DNA from: Enterococcus innesii
GTDB lineage: Bacteria > Bacillota > Bacilli > Lactobacillales > Enterococcaceae
Length of the DNA: 64,000 nt
NCBI GenBank assembly: GCA_018982785.1
Contig: JAHHEN010000001.1
Span: 1-64,000 of the forward strand
Reading direction: 5' to 3'
Below the pieces are notes generated by a model. That model saw nothing but the letters and a program-made list of their open reading frames with translations. It was not told the DNA's origin and did not search any database. A program made the translations under genes and the position numbers. Of this stretch, positions 20,984 through 31,214 are shown in pieces. Within the stretch, counting starts at the first letter, position 1, and each line of letters opens with the position of its first letter.

Positions 20984-22486
20984 ATGAAAAATTTTCAAAT
21001 GGCATTTATTACCTCTGCTACTACAAATCGCTGGTTGAAACTATTAAATCTTTTGGAACGACACAAGACCCTTTCCAATCGTGAGTTGTCAGAAGCTGTG
21101 CAGCGTTCTCGGCGCACGATCATTTATGATGTTGAAGAGTTGAGGAGCTATTTTGGGGATACGATGATGATCGAGTCCACCTCAAATGGCTACTCTTTTC
21201 ATGAAGTTCGGCCGAAAGAATACATTGAACTAAAACGAGCACTCCTTCAAAATGAGCCGTTATTCGCTATTCTCGAGCATCAATTTAAAGGAGAGTATCG
21301 GTCCGTTTCTGAATGGGCAGCGTATTTTTACGTTTCTGAAAGTTCACTTTTGCGCTATTTATCACTTTTTGAAAAAGCACTGGTTCCCTTTCAATTGTCA
21401 GTCGATCATAAAAATTTCCGCCTCATTGGATCAGAAACAGATATTCGCAAATTCTTTCATACCTTTTATTACGAGTCTGACGCTACCCCTCATACCGTTC
21501 GCCCAACGATTGCTGTCCAAAACATTGTCTTAGATTTTTTTCAAACGATTCGTGGCGAAACCAACAACACCTCTTCCTTTTGGTATATCAGTTATTGGTT
21601 GTATATTATCCTTGAACGCTATCAAGCTGGGGAATCCGTTGCTTTATCGGAAGATTTAAAAAGAATCGTCTTAGCAGATGAATTCTTCCAAGAGTTCCAA
21701 CGCCTCAATCAGCGTATACAAACCACCTTCTCCTTGACTTTACCATTAGATGAGTTGGTCTATCTTTTTGCACTTGTGGCAAGCAACCGTGGCATAAAAA
21801 ACTATCTTGCTGAGATTTCATTCGTCAACCGCTTTGATCATTGGCCTGAGTTAAAAGGGCTAACGACCCAGTTTTGCCAGCTCCAACAAATATCAGACCA
21901 TGAAAAGACACGTGATTTCGTTTTTCTGCACTCTTTCTTCATTACAGAAAAAATCAAACAGCTGATTTCTCCGACCTATAATCGAAGTATGGAGGAAATC
22001 ACGGTCTACGCTCAAAATCAATACCCAGTGGAGTATGAGGAAAATAAACAGTTTCTTCTCAAACAGTCTATTTTTGCAGCAGAAGCAATCAGCGCCCGTT
22101 TCACCTTATATTTTGAAGGCTTGAAGGAAAAGTATTGGGGCACGCCTAGACGGATCGCCTTTCTCTTAGAAGGTGATGCTTTGATCTGTCTTCATATTAA
22201 TGCATTTGCTGTCAAATATTTTGGGCGCTACCATACATTGCATTTTCCTGATTCCTGTGAATTTTCTTTGGACTATGTTGAACGAAATAAGGTTGATCTT
22301 GTCGTAACGAATTACGCTGAATACCTTGAAGACTATCTGTTGGATGTCGAGTGCCTCCTAATCAAATCGATTCCAGATGCAGAAGACTGGAACAGTTTTT
22401 TGAAAACCATCAACCCAAAAATCATCCATAATTTTACTCTGCAAGATGTCAAAAAAATCGCACCTAGTAAATCAAAAAACGGCTAA
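20984..22486 (+). CDS. Mga-like transcriptional regulator 1
   Basis: 500 aa. It has N-terminal tandem helix-turn-helix domains (LSNRELSEAVQRSRRTIIYDVEEL at ~30-53, and a second Mga-type HTH around SVSEWAAYFYVSESSLLRYL at ~107-126). PRD-like central helices follow. The C-terminal EIIB-like domain carries RRIAFLLEGD and DLVVTNYAEY. I chose the ATG at 20984, preceded by GGGAGTG. It is convergent with the WxL locus and is the likely regulator of that locus or of a distant surface gene; neither is shown by the sequence. Closest relatives in the window are the genes at 36209, 38273 and 53897. Confidence 0.85.
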   Translation: MKNFQMAFITSATTNRWLKLLNLLERHKTLSNRELSEAVQRSRRTIIYDVEELRSYFGDTMMIESTSNGYSFHEVRPKEYIELKRALLQNEPLFAILEHQFKGEYRSVSEWAAYFYVSESSLLRYLSLFEKALVPFQLSVDHKNFRLIGSETDIRKFFHTFYYESDATPHTVRPTIAVQNIVLDFFQTIRGETNNTSSFWYISYWLYIILERYQAGESVALSEDLKRIVLADEFFQEFQRLNQRIQTTFSLTLPLDELVYLFALVASNRGIKNYLAEISFVNRFDHWPELKGLTTQFCQLQQISDHEKTRDFVFLHSFFITEKIKQLISPTYNRSMEEITVYAQNQYPVEYEENKQFLLKQSIFAAEAISARFTLYFEGLKEKYWGTPRRIAFLLEGDALICLHINAFAVKYFGRYHTLHFPDSCEFSLDYVERNKVDLVVTNYAEYLEDYLLDVECLLIKSIPDAEDWNSFLKTINPKIIHNFTLQDVKKIAPSKSKNG

Positions 22487-22495
22487 GCATACTAA

Positions 22496-22550
22496 GACGA
22501 CTGCCCTGAGTTAGTTTAAACAGCTAACTTATGGCAGTCGTTTAATATTT
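22496..22550. terminator. Bidirectional terminator between the Mga-like gene and the WxL locus
   Basis: ACGACTGCC...GAGTTAG pairs with CTAACT...GGCAGTCGT, followed by TTTAATATTTTT. Confidence 0.85.
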
Positions 22551-22598
22551 TTAATCCTCTGATGCTTGAAACAGCACTATTGGTGTACCGATATTTTT

Positions 22599-25500
22599 TC
22601 ACTCAGGTACACTGCTCAAAGACCATTCGATCGTTGCTCGATACCGCCCTGTCTTTGGATTGGCACCAGCCGGAACTTCCAATTCAACACTGGTAGCTGC
22701 CGTCTCTTGATCACCGAAACGATAGATCCATGTCCCAGTACTCCGGCTACCACCGGTTAGCAGCAGCTGACCTTCCCCGGTAATAAAGTTATGGTACCAT
22801 CATCAGCCACAGCAAGCTCTGGCATATTAGCATCAGCATTGGTCGAAGCAGTCGCAAGGTATTGATTGTGTAAATTGATTTGCGCACCAATTAAATGATC
22901 ATTATCCTCATTACGGAACCCTTGTGAATCAAATGTCGCCGATAAACGCCAGCTCGTTTCTGCCAATAGCTTACGCTGATCAGTAATCTGCACATAGTTC
23001 GGTCGGTCGGCGGTGTCACTTGTCCCTTCCTGACTGATTTGTTGAGGCAACGCATAATAGGTTCCTTTGGTACTACGAATCGGTACTTGACCAAATTGAA
23101 ACTGAGAGACAAAATCAAGACTGATCATTCCTTGGTTATCAGGAAGGAGCGGAGGATTGTCTGGCTCTACTTCCATCTCTGGTTCTAATGGATCAACTGG
23201 CGGAAATGGACCGGATTTCACAATTTTGACCGTTGTAGCAGCGGGGAATACTGCATCACGAAAGGACAATTCTGAAGGAGGATTCTGATTGCCAGTCTGA
23301 TCATTTGTGACAGGTGGATGCTGAACACCAGCTGCTTTTGCCGAACCGACAGAATCTTTCAGAAATACTTGGATCTCATCTCCATCTTTTAGCTGACGAC
23401 TACTTAAGTCAATGATAAATTGGCCATTTTCATCGATATCAGCCATCTCTGTATTGAACCACACGCCATTATGCGTTGCGCTTATTTGAACCTCTCTATC
23501 CTCTGTATAGCCATGTAGTTCTGTCGATTCTTCAAGAAGTGTCAAAGAAGAAACAACCGCGGGCGTTGGGGGAATAATCGGAAAGACTTCAACAGGACCG
23601 ACTAAAATTAGATTCAGCGCACCTTCTGTCAACTCTCCACTTGATAGTTCGACTGCTACAATTCGAACCGTCGTTCCTGCTTCCAAAGGCGCCGCTAAAG
23701 AAATTTCAAAAACGCCCCCTTGCGCTTCTTCCCCATAAATACTGATTCCGGGGTTTTCCTCTGTGTGTCCAACCGTACTAGCCGTCACTCGCTCTTTGTG
23801 ACCAGCAGCAGTTTCAATTTCTACAGTCACTTTCGCTTCATTGTCCCACGCTGGGCGAGTGCCATCAAAACCAACCGGGATACTAACTCTACCATGGATT
23901 TTTTTATCGGCATTTGTCGGAACTCGTAAAACATCTGCAATCGCCCAGCGTGCATTATTCGAACTGACTCGAGAATAGTTTGTCAATCCTTTGTCTCCAA
24001 AAGTCTCCAGATTCAGTATATCTGGCTGATTCGTCACTCCCAATGTACCAAAATCAGTACCTGAAAAAGCAAAATCAAGGGTTGGAAAGTTTAAATCTGG
24101 ATCACCGGAAAGATTCGAACCATTTTTCCAGACAGCTAAATCACTATTAGTGGCAGTTAATGTTGATAGATTGGAGACACTGAAGATGTTTCCACCATCG
24201 AAGCGCTCGTTACGGAAATCAAAAAAGACTGGATCGTTCAAGATGACAGAAAGATTTCCTGAACAAAAGACACCTCCATTCGGCGTACTTGTGTGTCCTT
24301 CCACTTGAAAATACCCTTGTTCAACATAAATCGTTGAATTGAAATAAGTGTGCATATCAATCCCAGGACCACTCTTAGCTACACACATAAACTTACTATT
24401 AACACCCACGATCGAAAAATTATTTTCCGAGCCATTTTCATAGATACCCCTTGCATAGAAAATTCCTTGGTTTCCCCAGCAACATTGCCGTCACTAGGAG
24501 TCCCTGTACCTGGATTATAAAGATCGACGATGCCTCCATCCGATATTTCAAACGAATTTCCTCCACTAGGAATTCGAATCAAAGGAGCGCTGCCACCTGT
24601 TTTAAAGACATTCACTGTACCACCATCGGTCACATGAAAAGTTACCAAACCATAATATAAAAATCGGATCGTCGCGTGATCCCCATTAGCATATTGACTG
24701 CTAGTTATTAATTTCCCATTGCTTTGAACCTCAAAGGTAAAGCCCAGACTAGTGACATTGATGGCGCTTGAGTCAATACTCTCGACTTCCAATACTGCCG
24801 AATCACTGACCATAAGCACCCCTGATTCTGAGGCATTCGCTGGAGTCGTTAAAACAAAAGAGGCTGCTCCTTCTGCTGCGGTAATTTTGCTGGAAATCGA
24901 CACATGAGTATCTTGTCCAGTGATGGTGACATCAGCATTTTTTCCGTCGACTCGCAATGCATTAGCATTTCCTGCCGTTAGGTTTGCTTTTGAACCAGAC
25001 TGAATCACCAGGTGAGGATTATCCCCTGTCAAAAATAAACCACGTCTCCTTTGTGTTGCTTCAATCTGTACGAGGGCAGCCTCACTAACAATCATCTTTG
25101 GATTGGCACCACTCATCATAATCGCATTATTTTGATTATTAGAAGCTTCGATCGTTGCACCTTGACTTTGTATGAAAAGCGATCCTTCTTCACTAATGGA
25201 AAAGGCACCATTATCTCCACGTATGTCGATCGCATTATCCTCTGCAGCAAACTCATTCGTGACACGGAGGAACGTTCTATCACCAGTGATCGTCATGGAT
25301 GGCGTGCCTCCATTCAAAAGTATGGCATTCGCATTCATTGTTTTGATCGATACATCCGCACGAGACTGGATGCTCAATTCTGGCTGATCGCCAGTAAGCG
25401 CAAGTCCTCGTTTTCTTTCCGTAACAGTGATCGAAAAAACAGCGTTTTCTGCCGCAATAAAAGCTGGATTTTTCCCAGAAAGAATAAGGGCATTATTTGC

Positions 25501-26834
25501 TTCATTCGTGGCATTCGTAGCGGCACCGGGGCTTTGAATGTCTAAGTGTGCGTTGTGGTCGAGTATGACTTTTCCGTTGTCTCCGCGAAGGTCGATAGTA
25601 TTCGCGGCCCCTTGTTGCGTCACAATAGTTACTTGAGCTCCCTCATCAATCAACAATCTAGGATCTGAAATATCTGGTGCAGTATAAAAAATCCACATAT
25701 TCGGCTTATTGATGATTACTTGTGCTTGGTTGCTTGCTTCCACTTCTTTGAGATTAAATAAAGTATCTGAATCCATAGTCATTGCTTCAAAACGATTGAT
25801 CCCACCGGTAAAATGAACTTTTGCTTCTCGAGCCAAAATAAACGGAGAACGGTTCGTAGCGACTTCTTCAACATTCGCTACCTCAACGACCCAATCGCGG
25901 CTTAAAATATTGGTCGTTTGGATCAAAGCAGTATTTCCTGTTTTATGATAGCTCAGATTTTCTAAACGGAAAGTCGTTTCTTCATTTACAGTTGTTAGGC
26001 GAAAATAAGCATTATTATTATTGAACGTCAGCGTGTGGCCGTTTCCTTGAATCATGATGGAGCGATTGATATCCATCACATTGTTAGCAGATTGAGTAAG
26101 ATCCGCTTGCAAAGAAATAATCGAAACAGTTGGATTTTGTATGGCACTCATGAACTCGGCCATGCTAACAACTTCAACAACCGATCCGTCAAAAGAACTT
26201 GATCTGGCATCACTTGCGGCTTCTTCTAAAAAATCTTGAGGGCTTTCTATACTACTTCCAGATTGCTCGGAAACACCGGTATCTGTCCCTTGAGATGCAA
26301 GAGTGCCAGTTTCCACGACCTCTTTTTGGGTATCTTCTTGGGTATCTTCTTTCGAATCATTTGCTGCCTTTATTTCGACCAGGGCTTCTGCTCCTCCACT
26401 TGTTACGACAAAACGTCCCGTCTGTTTGGCAATGATCGGAACAGCAAAGGATTGCTGCCTTTGACTTGTCTTGATTTGCCAATGATTAGTATCCTTTTTT
26501 ATTACTGTTTTTTCTGATGGTTGCTCCTCTGTTAGCACCTCAAGCTCTGGAGGTAATTCTAGGACCACTTCTTCCACCGCTAGATCACTGACCAATTCAA
26601 GTAAGAGGGGTTGCCCAAAGTACCAGAAAATCTTGGTTGCTTGAACTCAAAAGTCGCTTGTGGGAGCAATGAGCGTGTGCCAATTTCCTCAAGCAGCGAG
26701 CTTTCCTCCAATGTTTGCACCAACTCGGATTCTCCTGTCTCAGCAAAAGCAATGAGGAAAGGCTCATTCGGCAAGCAAATCAACATCAAAATAAGGCTCC
26801 ATTGAAACAAGTGTTCCAAGCTTTTCTTTTTCAT
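22599..26834 (-). pseudogene. Giant WxL-domain surface protein with pectate-lyase-like adhesin domain, three frameshifts
   Basis: Corrected, this is a ~1410 aa secreted protein. It has a signal peptide (LFQWSLILMLICLPNEPFLIAFA). A long right-handed beta-helix region follows (from about residue 190, with repeated DIRGDNG, NNALILSG/NNAIMMSG, RRGLFLTGDNP blocks), then Ig-like linkers and a C-terminal WxL domain with SWRLSATF and EWSLSSVPE. WxL domains bind peptidoglycan non-covalently. Frames change at 26607-26616, 24474-24477 and 22781-22788, each restored by one base. The ATG at 26834 has AAGGAG upstream. It is the last gene of the locus. Confidence 0.85.
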
Positions 26835-26857
26835 TCCCAGCTCTCCTTTTTCGCTTC

Positions 26858-27904
26858 TTACGTATCCGTTCTCGGCTTTTCGTTTTTCCATAACAGCCAA
26901 ATGATCGTTCCAAGAAGGACCATTACTAAACCAAATGTGCTGATTAGCCACCAATTTGCCTCAGGATCAAGGGTAACATCCTCACGATTCAAATGCTTTG
27001 CAACCTCTGCTTCAACCGTAAAGAGATACTCCCATGACCACTCCTCACCCTCTGATCGTGCCGTCAAAGACATCACATATTCTCCACTATAAAAGCGATC
27101 TCCAGCTAAGGAAACGGGGAAATGAAAATGCGAGTTTGGTGCCATTTGCATTCCTTCTCGCTGTGCCTCGTACAAAATTTCTTTCTGATCTGCTCGCCGC
27201 ACTGTCGCCACTACCTCTAACTGATTCAGGAAACGCGGCTGTGGATTTTGTAACGTCGCCCGAAATGCATTTCGGTAATTCACTTGACCAGGAAAGACGT
27301 CTAGCAAGGCAAGCTCTGGTTCAATGAGGGAAGACTCATTCCGCACTACGACTCCTAAGATATAGGCAAACCGATTTTGAATCGCAACACCCTCCACCTC
27401 TGAATCGGTGTTTTCTGCTATCACCTCACGGATACGTAAACCGCCAACTAAACTCCCAGCAAAGGCTGCTTCTGGCATATGTATTAATAATTCGATCGTC
27501 TTTTTATTGGCTGACAGTGAGATTTCACCTGGTGAATCGATCAGATCAGCTAGTGAATGAAGCAAAGTTGGATCTGGCTCAGTCGCATCTTTGCCATATT
27601 CAACAACTCCATTTCCGTTAGTAAAAGCTGTATGTGCAGAAACTTCAATCACAATGTCATCTGTCGAATGGTTTTGGATCGTCAAACCTAATAGATCACT
27701 CGTACCTGGTGCCATTTCCAGATCAAAGTAACCACTGTTTCCGTCAGCTAGTTGGCTTTGTGGCAAATTTGGGACTATATGAAATGGTAGTTCCGATTGT
27801 GTTGTTGCTCCACTCATACCGGGCGCGCCAATGAATAAAAACAACAGGAAAGCAATCCCCATCACTTGCTTAGATATTCTTGATTTTTTGTTATATCCTT
27901 TCAT
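26858..27904 (-). CDS. WxL-locus DUF916/DUF3324 cell-surface protein (WxLIP type)
   Basis: 348 aa: signal peptide (about 1-35), a DUF916 domain (peptidoglycan binding; LPFHIVPNLPQSQLADGNSGYFDLEMAPG), a DUF3324 domain (host-binding; RNAFRATLQNPQPRFLNQLEV), then a C-terminal membrane helix WWLISTFGLVMVLLGTIIW and a short basic tail. Such proteins are a fixed part of WxL loci and interact with WxL proteins. The ATG at 27904 has GGAAGGAGCGG upstream. A hairpin sits just before the ribosome site. Confidence 0.9.
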   Translation of the reverse strand: MKGYNKKSRISKQVMGIAFLLFLFIGAPGMSGATTQSELPFHIVPNLPQSQLADGNSGYFDLEMAPGTSDLLGLTIQNHSTDDIVIEVSAHTAFTNGNGVVEYGKDATEPDPTLLHSLADLIDSPGEISLSANKKTIELLIHMPEAAFAGSLVGGLRIREVIAENTDSEVEGVAIQNRFAYILGVVVRNESSLIEPELALLDVFPGQVNYRNAFRATLQNPQPRFLNQLEVVATVRRADQKEILYEAQREGMQMAPNSHFHFPVSLAGDRFYSGEYVMSLTARSEGEEWSWEYLFTVEAEVAKHLNREDVTLDPEANWWLISTFGLVMVLLGTIIWLLWKNEKPRTDT

Positions 27905-27924
27905 AACTGAACCGCTCCTTCCAT

Positions 27925-27956
27925 AATAGGCAGGAAATACGCGCCTCCTGCCTATT
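27925..27956 (-). other. Hairpin in the leader of the DUF916/DUF3324 gene
   Basis: Perfect 10 bp arms AATAGGCAGG and CCTGCCTATT enclose a 12 nt loop, located between the small WxL gene and the ribosome site of the next gene. There is no T-run, so it is not a normal terminator. The minus-strand arm plus loop contains AGGAGG, a decoy Shine-Dalgarno. It may act in mRNA processing or translation. Confidence 0.5.
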
Positions 27957-28073
27957 ACCTGAACCACTTTCCTATTTCCCGTTCAAGGATGTTTGAATAG
28001 AGAAACCTATTGTGATTTTCTGAGTTTTTTCTTCGAAACGAAGCTTCGATGCACTGCTTTTTAGCAGGACCGC

Positions 28074-28853
28074 TTAATTTTCTGGCGTAGCACTTAAATT
28101 CCACGTCAAAGTCGCCTTATAAGTAGTCGCTTGAGGGTTTGCTCCCTTTGGCACATGAAGCCAAATTGCTTCATTCAGAATGTCACTTTCTCCAGCCTCA
28201 TGCTTCTGATTCAGAAGTGTTTGGTTTCCCCACTGAACTGTCGAAACTCCAGCTCCTTGTCCCTCCGCAGCAGTCATCAATGTGTTGTCTTCACTTCCAG
28301 CATCAATGATTTGACGATTTAACTGATCGATCGGTGCGGTTGGAAAAGTCTCAGGATCTAGCGCATTTGAGCGAATCTGCGGATCTCGTAATTCAATATA
28401 GGCTCCCCGTAATATATGGCTAGAATTAGCATCTGTACTCATGAATTGATCCAAATCAACATTTAATGTCCAGCCATTATGCTCCCCACGAGTGTCCAAT
28501 ACTTGAGCAAAAGAAACATATGGAACGGTTCCTGTACCATCAGACAAACGTTCCATCTCTGCAAGCATCGCCGCTGCCCCATGTTCTGTGCTGATTGCTT
28601 GTGTACCAAAATCAAAACGCTTTGGCACATGAACAAGAGTAAAGGGTCCTTTTACATCTGGATCAATCGGATCGATTTCTACTTCCGGTTCTTTTTCAGG
28701 TAATTCAACATCGATCTCTTCATCGTCCCCTGCAATGAACTCTACTTCATTTTCCGTAATCCCTTGGATGACTGATGTTGCTAAAGCTGTCACTCCTCCA
28801 GATAGAACGGTGATACTCATAACGCCGATTGTTACTAAATTCATACGTTTCAT
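28074..28853 (-). CDS. WxL domain-containing surface protein
   Basis: 259 aa: signal peptide (residues 1-26), an acidic linker rich in Glu/Asp, then one WxL domain covering about residues 65-259. The two WxL motifs are NGWTLNVDLDQF and the C-terminal LTWNLSATPEN. It is secreted and held on peptidoglycan. I chose the ATG at 28853, preceded by GAGGAGTATT. It lies within the locus between the small LPxxN protein and the DUF916 protein. Confidence 0.92.
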   Translation of the reverse strand: MKRMNLVTIGVMSITVLSGGVTALATSVIQGITENEVEFIAGDDEEIDVELPEKEPEVEIDPIDPDVKGPFTLVHVPKRFDFGTQAISTEHGAAAMLAEMERLSDGTGTVPYVSFAQVLDTRGEHNGWTLNVDLDQFMSTDANSSHILRGAYIELRDPQIRSNALDPETFPTAPIDQLNRQIIDAGSEDNTLMTAAEGQGAGVSTVQWGNQTLLNQKHEAGESDILNEAIWLHVPKGANPQATTYKATLTWNLSATPEN

Positions 28854-29002
28854 ACTAATACTCCTCTTCTTTTTTCTAATTGATGCGTGGTCCGGATTTC
28901 TTTTCATCCCAATAGGAAATGCATTTGAGTGACTAAACCCCATTGTGCCTACTTTAAATTTCAGAATGACTTCATTCTCTAGTACAGCTTATTTTCTTGT
29001 CT

Positions 29003-29323
29003 TCAAATGGAGAGTCTTTGTTTTTTCACGTAAATTCCTACACTAACACTAACGAATAGCACCCCGATCCAATAAACTTCCCTTTGTTGACTATTTAATT
29101 GCGGAAGATCCTCGATTTTTCCACCTCCTTCTTCTTCTCCAGGTGGTAGCCATTCACCTGCCGGCGGCTTTGGATTGGACTCTTTGTTATTATCCCCAAT
29201 AAAGCGGATGACCCCTTCTGTTCGGCTAGTAACAATTTCTTTGGCATACACCGGATCAACACGAAACAAACAACATACTATCAGTGACAATACAACAAGA
29301 TAACTGAGTCTATAAAGCTTCAT
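29003..29323 (-). CDS. Small surface protein with atypical LPxxN sorting signal
   Basis: 106 aa: signal peptide (1-27), a short Pro/Gly/Glu-rich stretch, LPQLN (about residue 72), a membrane helix and a short basic tail KKQRLSI. This is the layout of the small LPXTG proteins in WxL loci, but the motif is LPQLN rather than LPxTG. Whether sortase A accepts it is not known from the sequence. GGGGGAG precedes the ATG at 29323. It is the first structural gene after the Mga-like regulator. Confidence 0.8.
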   Translation of the reverse strand: MKLYRLSYLVVLSLIVCCLFRVDPVYAKEIVTSRTEGVIRFIGDNNKESNPKPPAGEWLPPGEEEGGGKIEDLPQLNSQQREVYWIGVLFVSVSVGIYVKKQRLSI

Positions 29324-29367
29324 TACTCCCCCTTTCCCTGCCACGCTTCCTTTTAAAAGAACTTTCG

Positions 29368-30822
29368 CTAGACACAGAAAAAATCCTGTAGTTCTTCATT
29401 CAAGATTGAAACGACTATCTTAATCGTTTCCTTATAACCAATGTATTTAGGTAGAAAAAAGATTTGTGGCTGCTTTTCAATGGTGTATTCAAACGGAACG
29501 ATGTTAGTGATCAAAGTATCGCAATCAAGCTGATTGATTTGTTTGAACGACAACTGTTCTTCATACAGGACTTCCATTCGACCACTAAAATGATGCTCAA
29601 AGATACTACAAATCCATTCATCAATCACATAATTATTGGCAAGCAACACCACGATTTTTCGAGAAATCCGGATCAATTGATTGCCAAAAAGGTACAGAAC
29701 GAAGGAACAACAAAAGTCAGAGAAAAATCGATTTTCGAAATAATGCGGAATCGCATTTACTTCCATAAATGCGATCAACGGCTCATACAGATTGAATGGC
29801 AAAGAACACACGAAATGATTTGTACTATCTGAATTCTTTAAAAAAGTAGGTGCTAAGCCAACTTTTGCATACTGACGTACTAAAAAATCTTCAACGATTT
29901 GTTGGTTAGAACAAGGTTTTTCAAGATAAGAATGGTGCAGCTCCAAAAAATGAACAAATAATTGGTTAAAGTGAGTACTCTTTGTCAAAATACTGCTCAG
30001 GGGAATCCTTGTTTTACCACGAAGTGTCCATTGAGCGTATAGCATTAAATAAATGAAGCAAGCCTCTTCAGAAATACGTTTTCTTGCTATCGTTTGCAGA
30101 CTACCACTTTCTTGGATCGTCTCGTTGATCGCTAAATAAAGTGGATCTTGTTGCGCCAGTGCCTTAATTTTGCTATCAAAAGTCAATGTGCCATAAGTCG
30201 ATCGCTGAAAAGATAAACGGATAATACTAATGACTTTTTTCTTTGATATGATGTCCACTTCTTGCTCAATTCGTAATATAAGAGCTTCTTGAAGTTGGTG
30301 ATCGATTGGTGGCAAGTCAAAATAATGCGTTTCACAATAAAAATCCCAGAAAAATTTCCGCTGATTGATTTCTTCTCCTACTAAACCAATCGAAGACTTT
30401 GTTACTACCAGTTCGTAGTCATCAAGAATCATTTGCAATTTTTTTAAAAGTCGATTTGCCGTAGATTCCGAAATGTGCATGGCACGAATCCAAGCTAGAA
30501 AAGGAAACGTCTGGCCTGCATAAAAAGCCTGTACCAATAAAATAAGTGGTTCTTTTTCATAATAGGAACGTCGTTTTTTATCATACTCATCATGATCGTT
30601 GATCACTAACTTCATTCCTTGATGTGTCCCATTAAGAGAGATCGTGTCTCCAAAAAATGCACGAATTGCTTTTAGATCGGTCAAAACGGTTCGACGGGAA
30701 ATACTTGCTTTTTCTGAAAGCTGCTTGACACTTAAAACGTGTTCATTTTCCATGTGTGCCAAAAGAATGAGACTTCTTCGATTGACTGAGCTCGTTACTA
30801 ATTGGAATGTAAGACTGTTCAC
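29368..30822 (-). CDS. Mga-like transcriptional regulator 2 (WxL locus)
   Basis: 484 aa. Two N-terminal HTH segments (LSVKQLSEKASISRRTVLTDLKAI; AMHISESTANRLLKKL), helical PRD-like middle and C-terminal EIIB-like region. The C-terminal signature is diverged (CDTLITNIVPFEY replaces the VTNYxEY of its relatives). The start is a GTG at 30822, 9 bases after AAAGGAG, and aligns with the starts of the other paralogues. Its stop is 44 bp before the first WxL-locus gene, so the regulator is probably in the same operon. Confidence 0.85.
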   Translation of the reverse strand: MNSLTFQLVTSSVNRRSLILLAHMENEHVLSVKQLSEKASISRRTVLTDLKAIRAFFGDTISLNGTHQGMKLVINDHDEYDKKRRSYYEKEPLILLVQAFYAGQTFPFLAWIRAMHISESTANRLLKKLQMILDDYELVVTKSSIGLVGEEINQRKFFWDFYCETHYFDLPPIDHQLQEALILRIEQEVDIISKKKVISIIRLSFQRSTYGTLTFDSKIKALAQQDPLYLAINETIQESGSLQTIARKRISEEACFIYLMLYAQWTLRGKTRIPLSSILTKSTHFNQLFVHFLELHHSYLEKPCSNQQIVEDFLVRQYAKVGLAPTFLKNSDSTNHFVCSLPFNLYEPLIAFMEVNAIPHYFENRFFSDFCCSFVLYLFGNQLIRISRKIVVLLANNYVIDEWICSIFEHHFSGRMEVLYEEQLSFKQINQLDCDTLITNIVPFEYTIEKQPQIFFLPKYIGYKETIKIVVSILNEELQDFFCV

Positions 30823-31214
30823 GTGCTGAATCTCCTTTAGTAAGTTTCCTATCCATTGATAATCAAATTGCGTCTCCCTCCTTTGCTCTACCTTCGAATC
30901 ATTGCAATGTTTCTTGTTTGATTCTAACAAAATTACCACCTATTTTTTAACCAGCATTTGCACACAAGGGTGCAAAAAGATTGACTTCTCCTTAAATTCC
31001 CTTCGATTCTTGTCTCTTACAGTTAAATACTATTAGTTATTTTATATATGACTGCTAGCAACTCATTTAATGCGTAACTAATCTTTTTTCTGACTGTATG
31101 TCTAGCAAGAATATTCCTTTTAAATAGCTGCATTCAGTGGTGGTTTTTTTACGCAAAAAAACAGCTAGACACTCGTCTAGCTGTTTATCTAGAATTATAA
31201 GTTAGCACTACGTT
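30823..31214. other. Intergenic region upstream of Mga-like regulator 2
   Basis: About 390 bp, very AT-rich, containing the terminator of the VWA adhesin (31154-31188) and the presumed promoter of the regulator/WxL operon. I see no additional gene. Confidence 0.5.
31154..31188 (-). terminator. Terminator of the VWA adhesin gene
   Basis: AAACAGCTAGAC pairs with GTCTAGCTGTTT around GAGT, followed by T7 on the minus strand. Confidence 0.9.

Noticed and set aside
24379-24409. A separate 550 aa protein starting at 24409
   Set aside because: It has no ribosome site or signal peptide and continues the giant WxL protein after a one-base frameshift.
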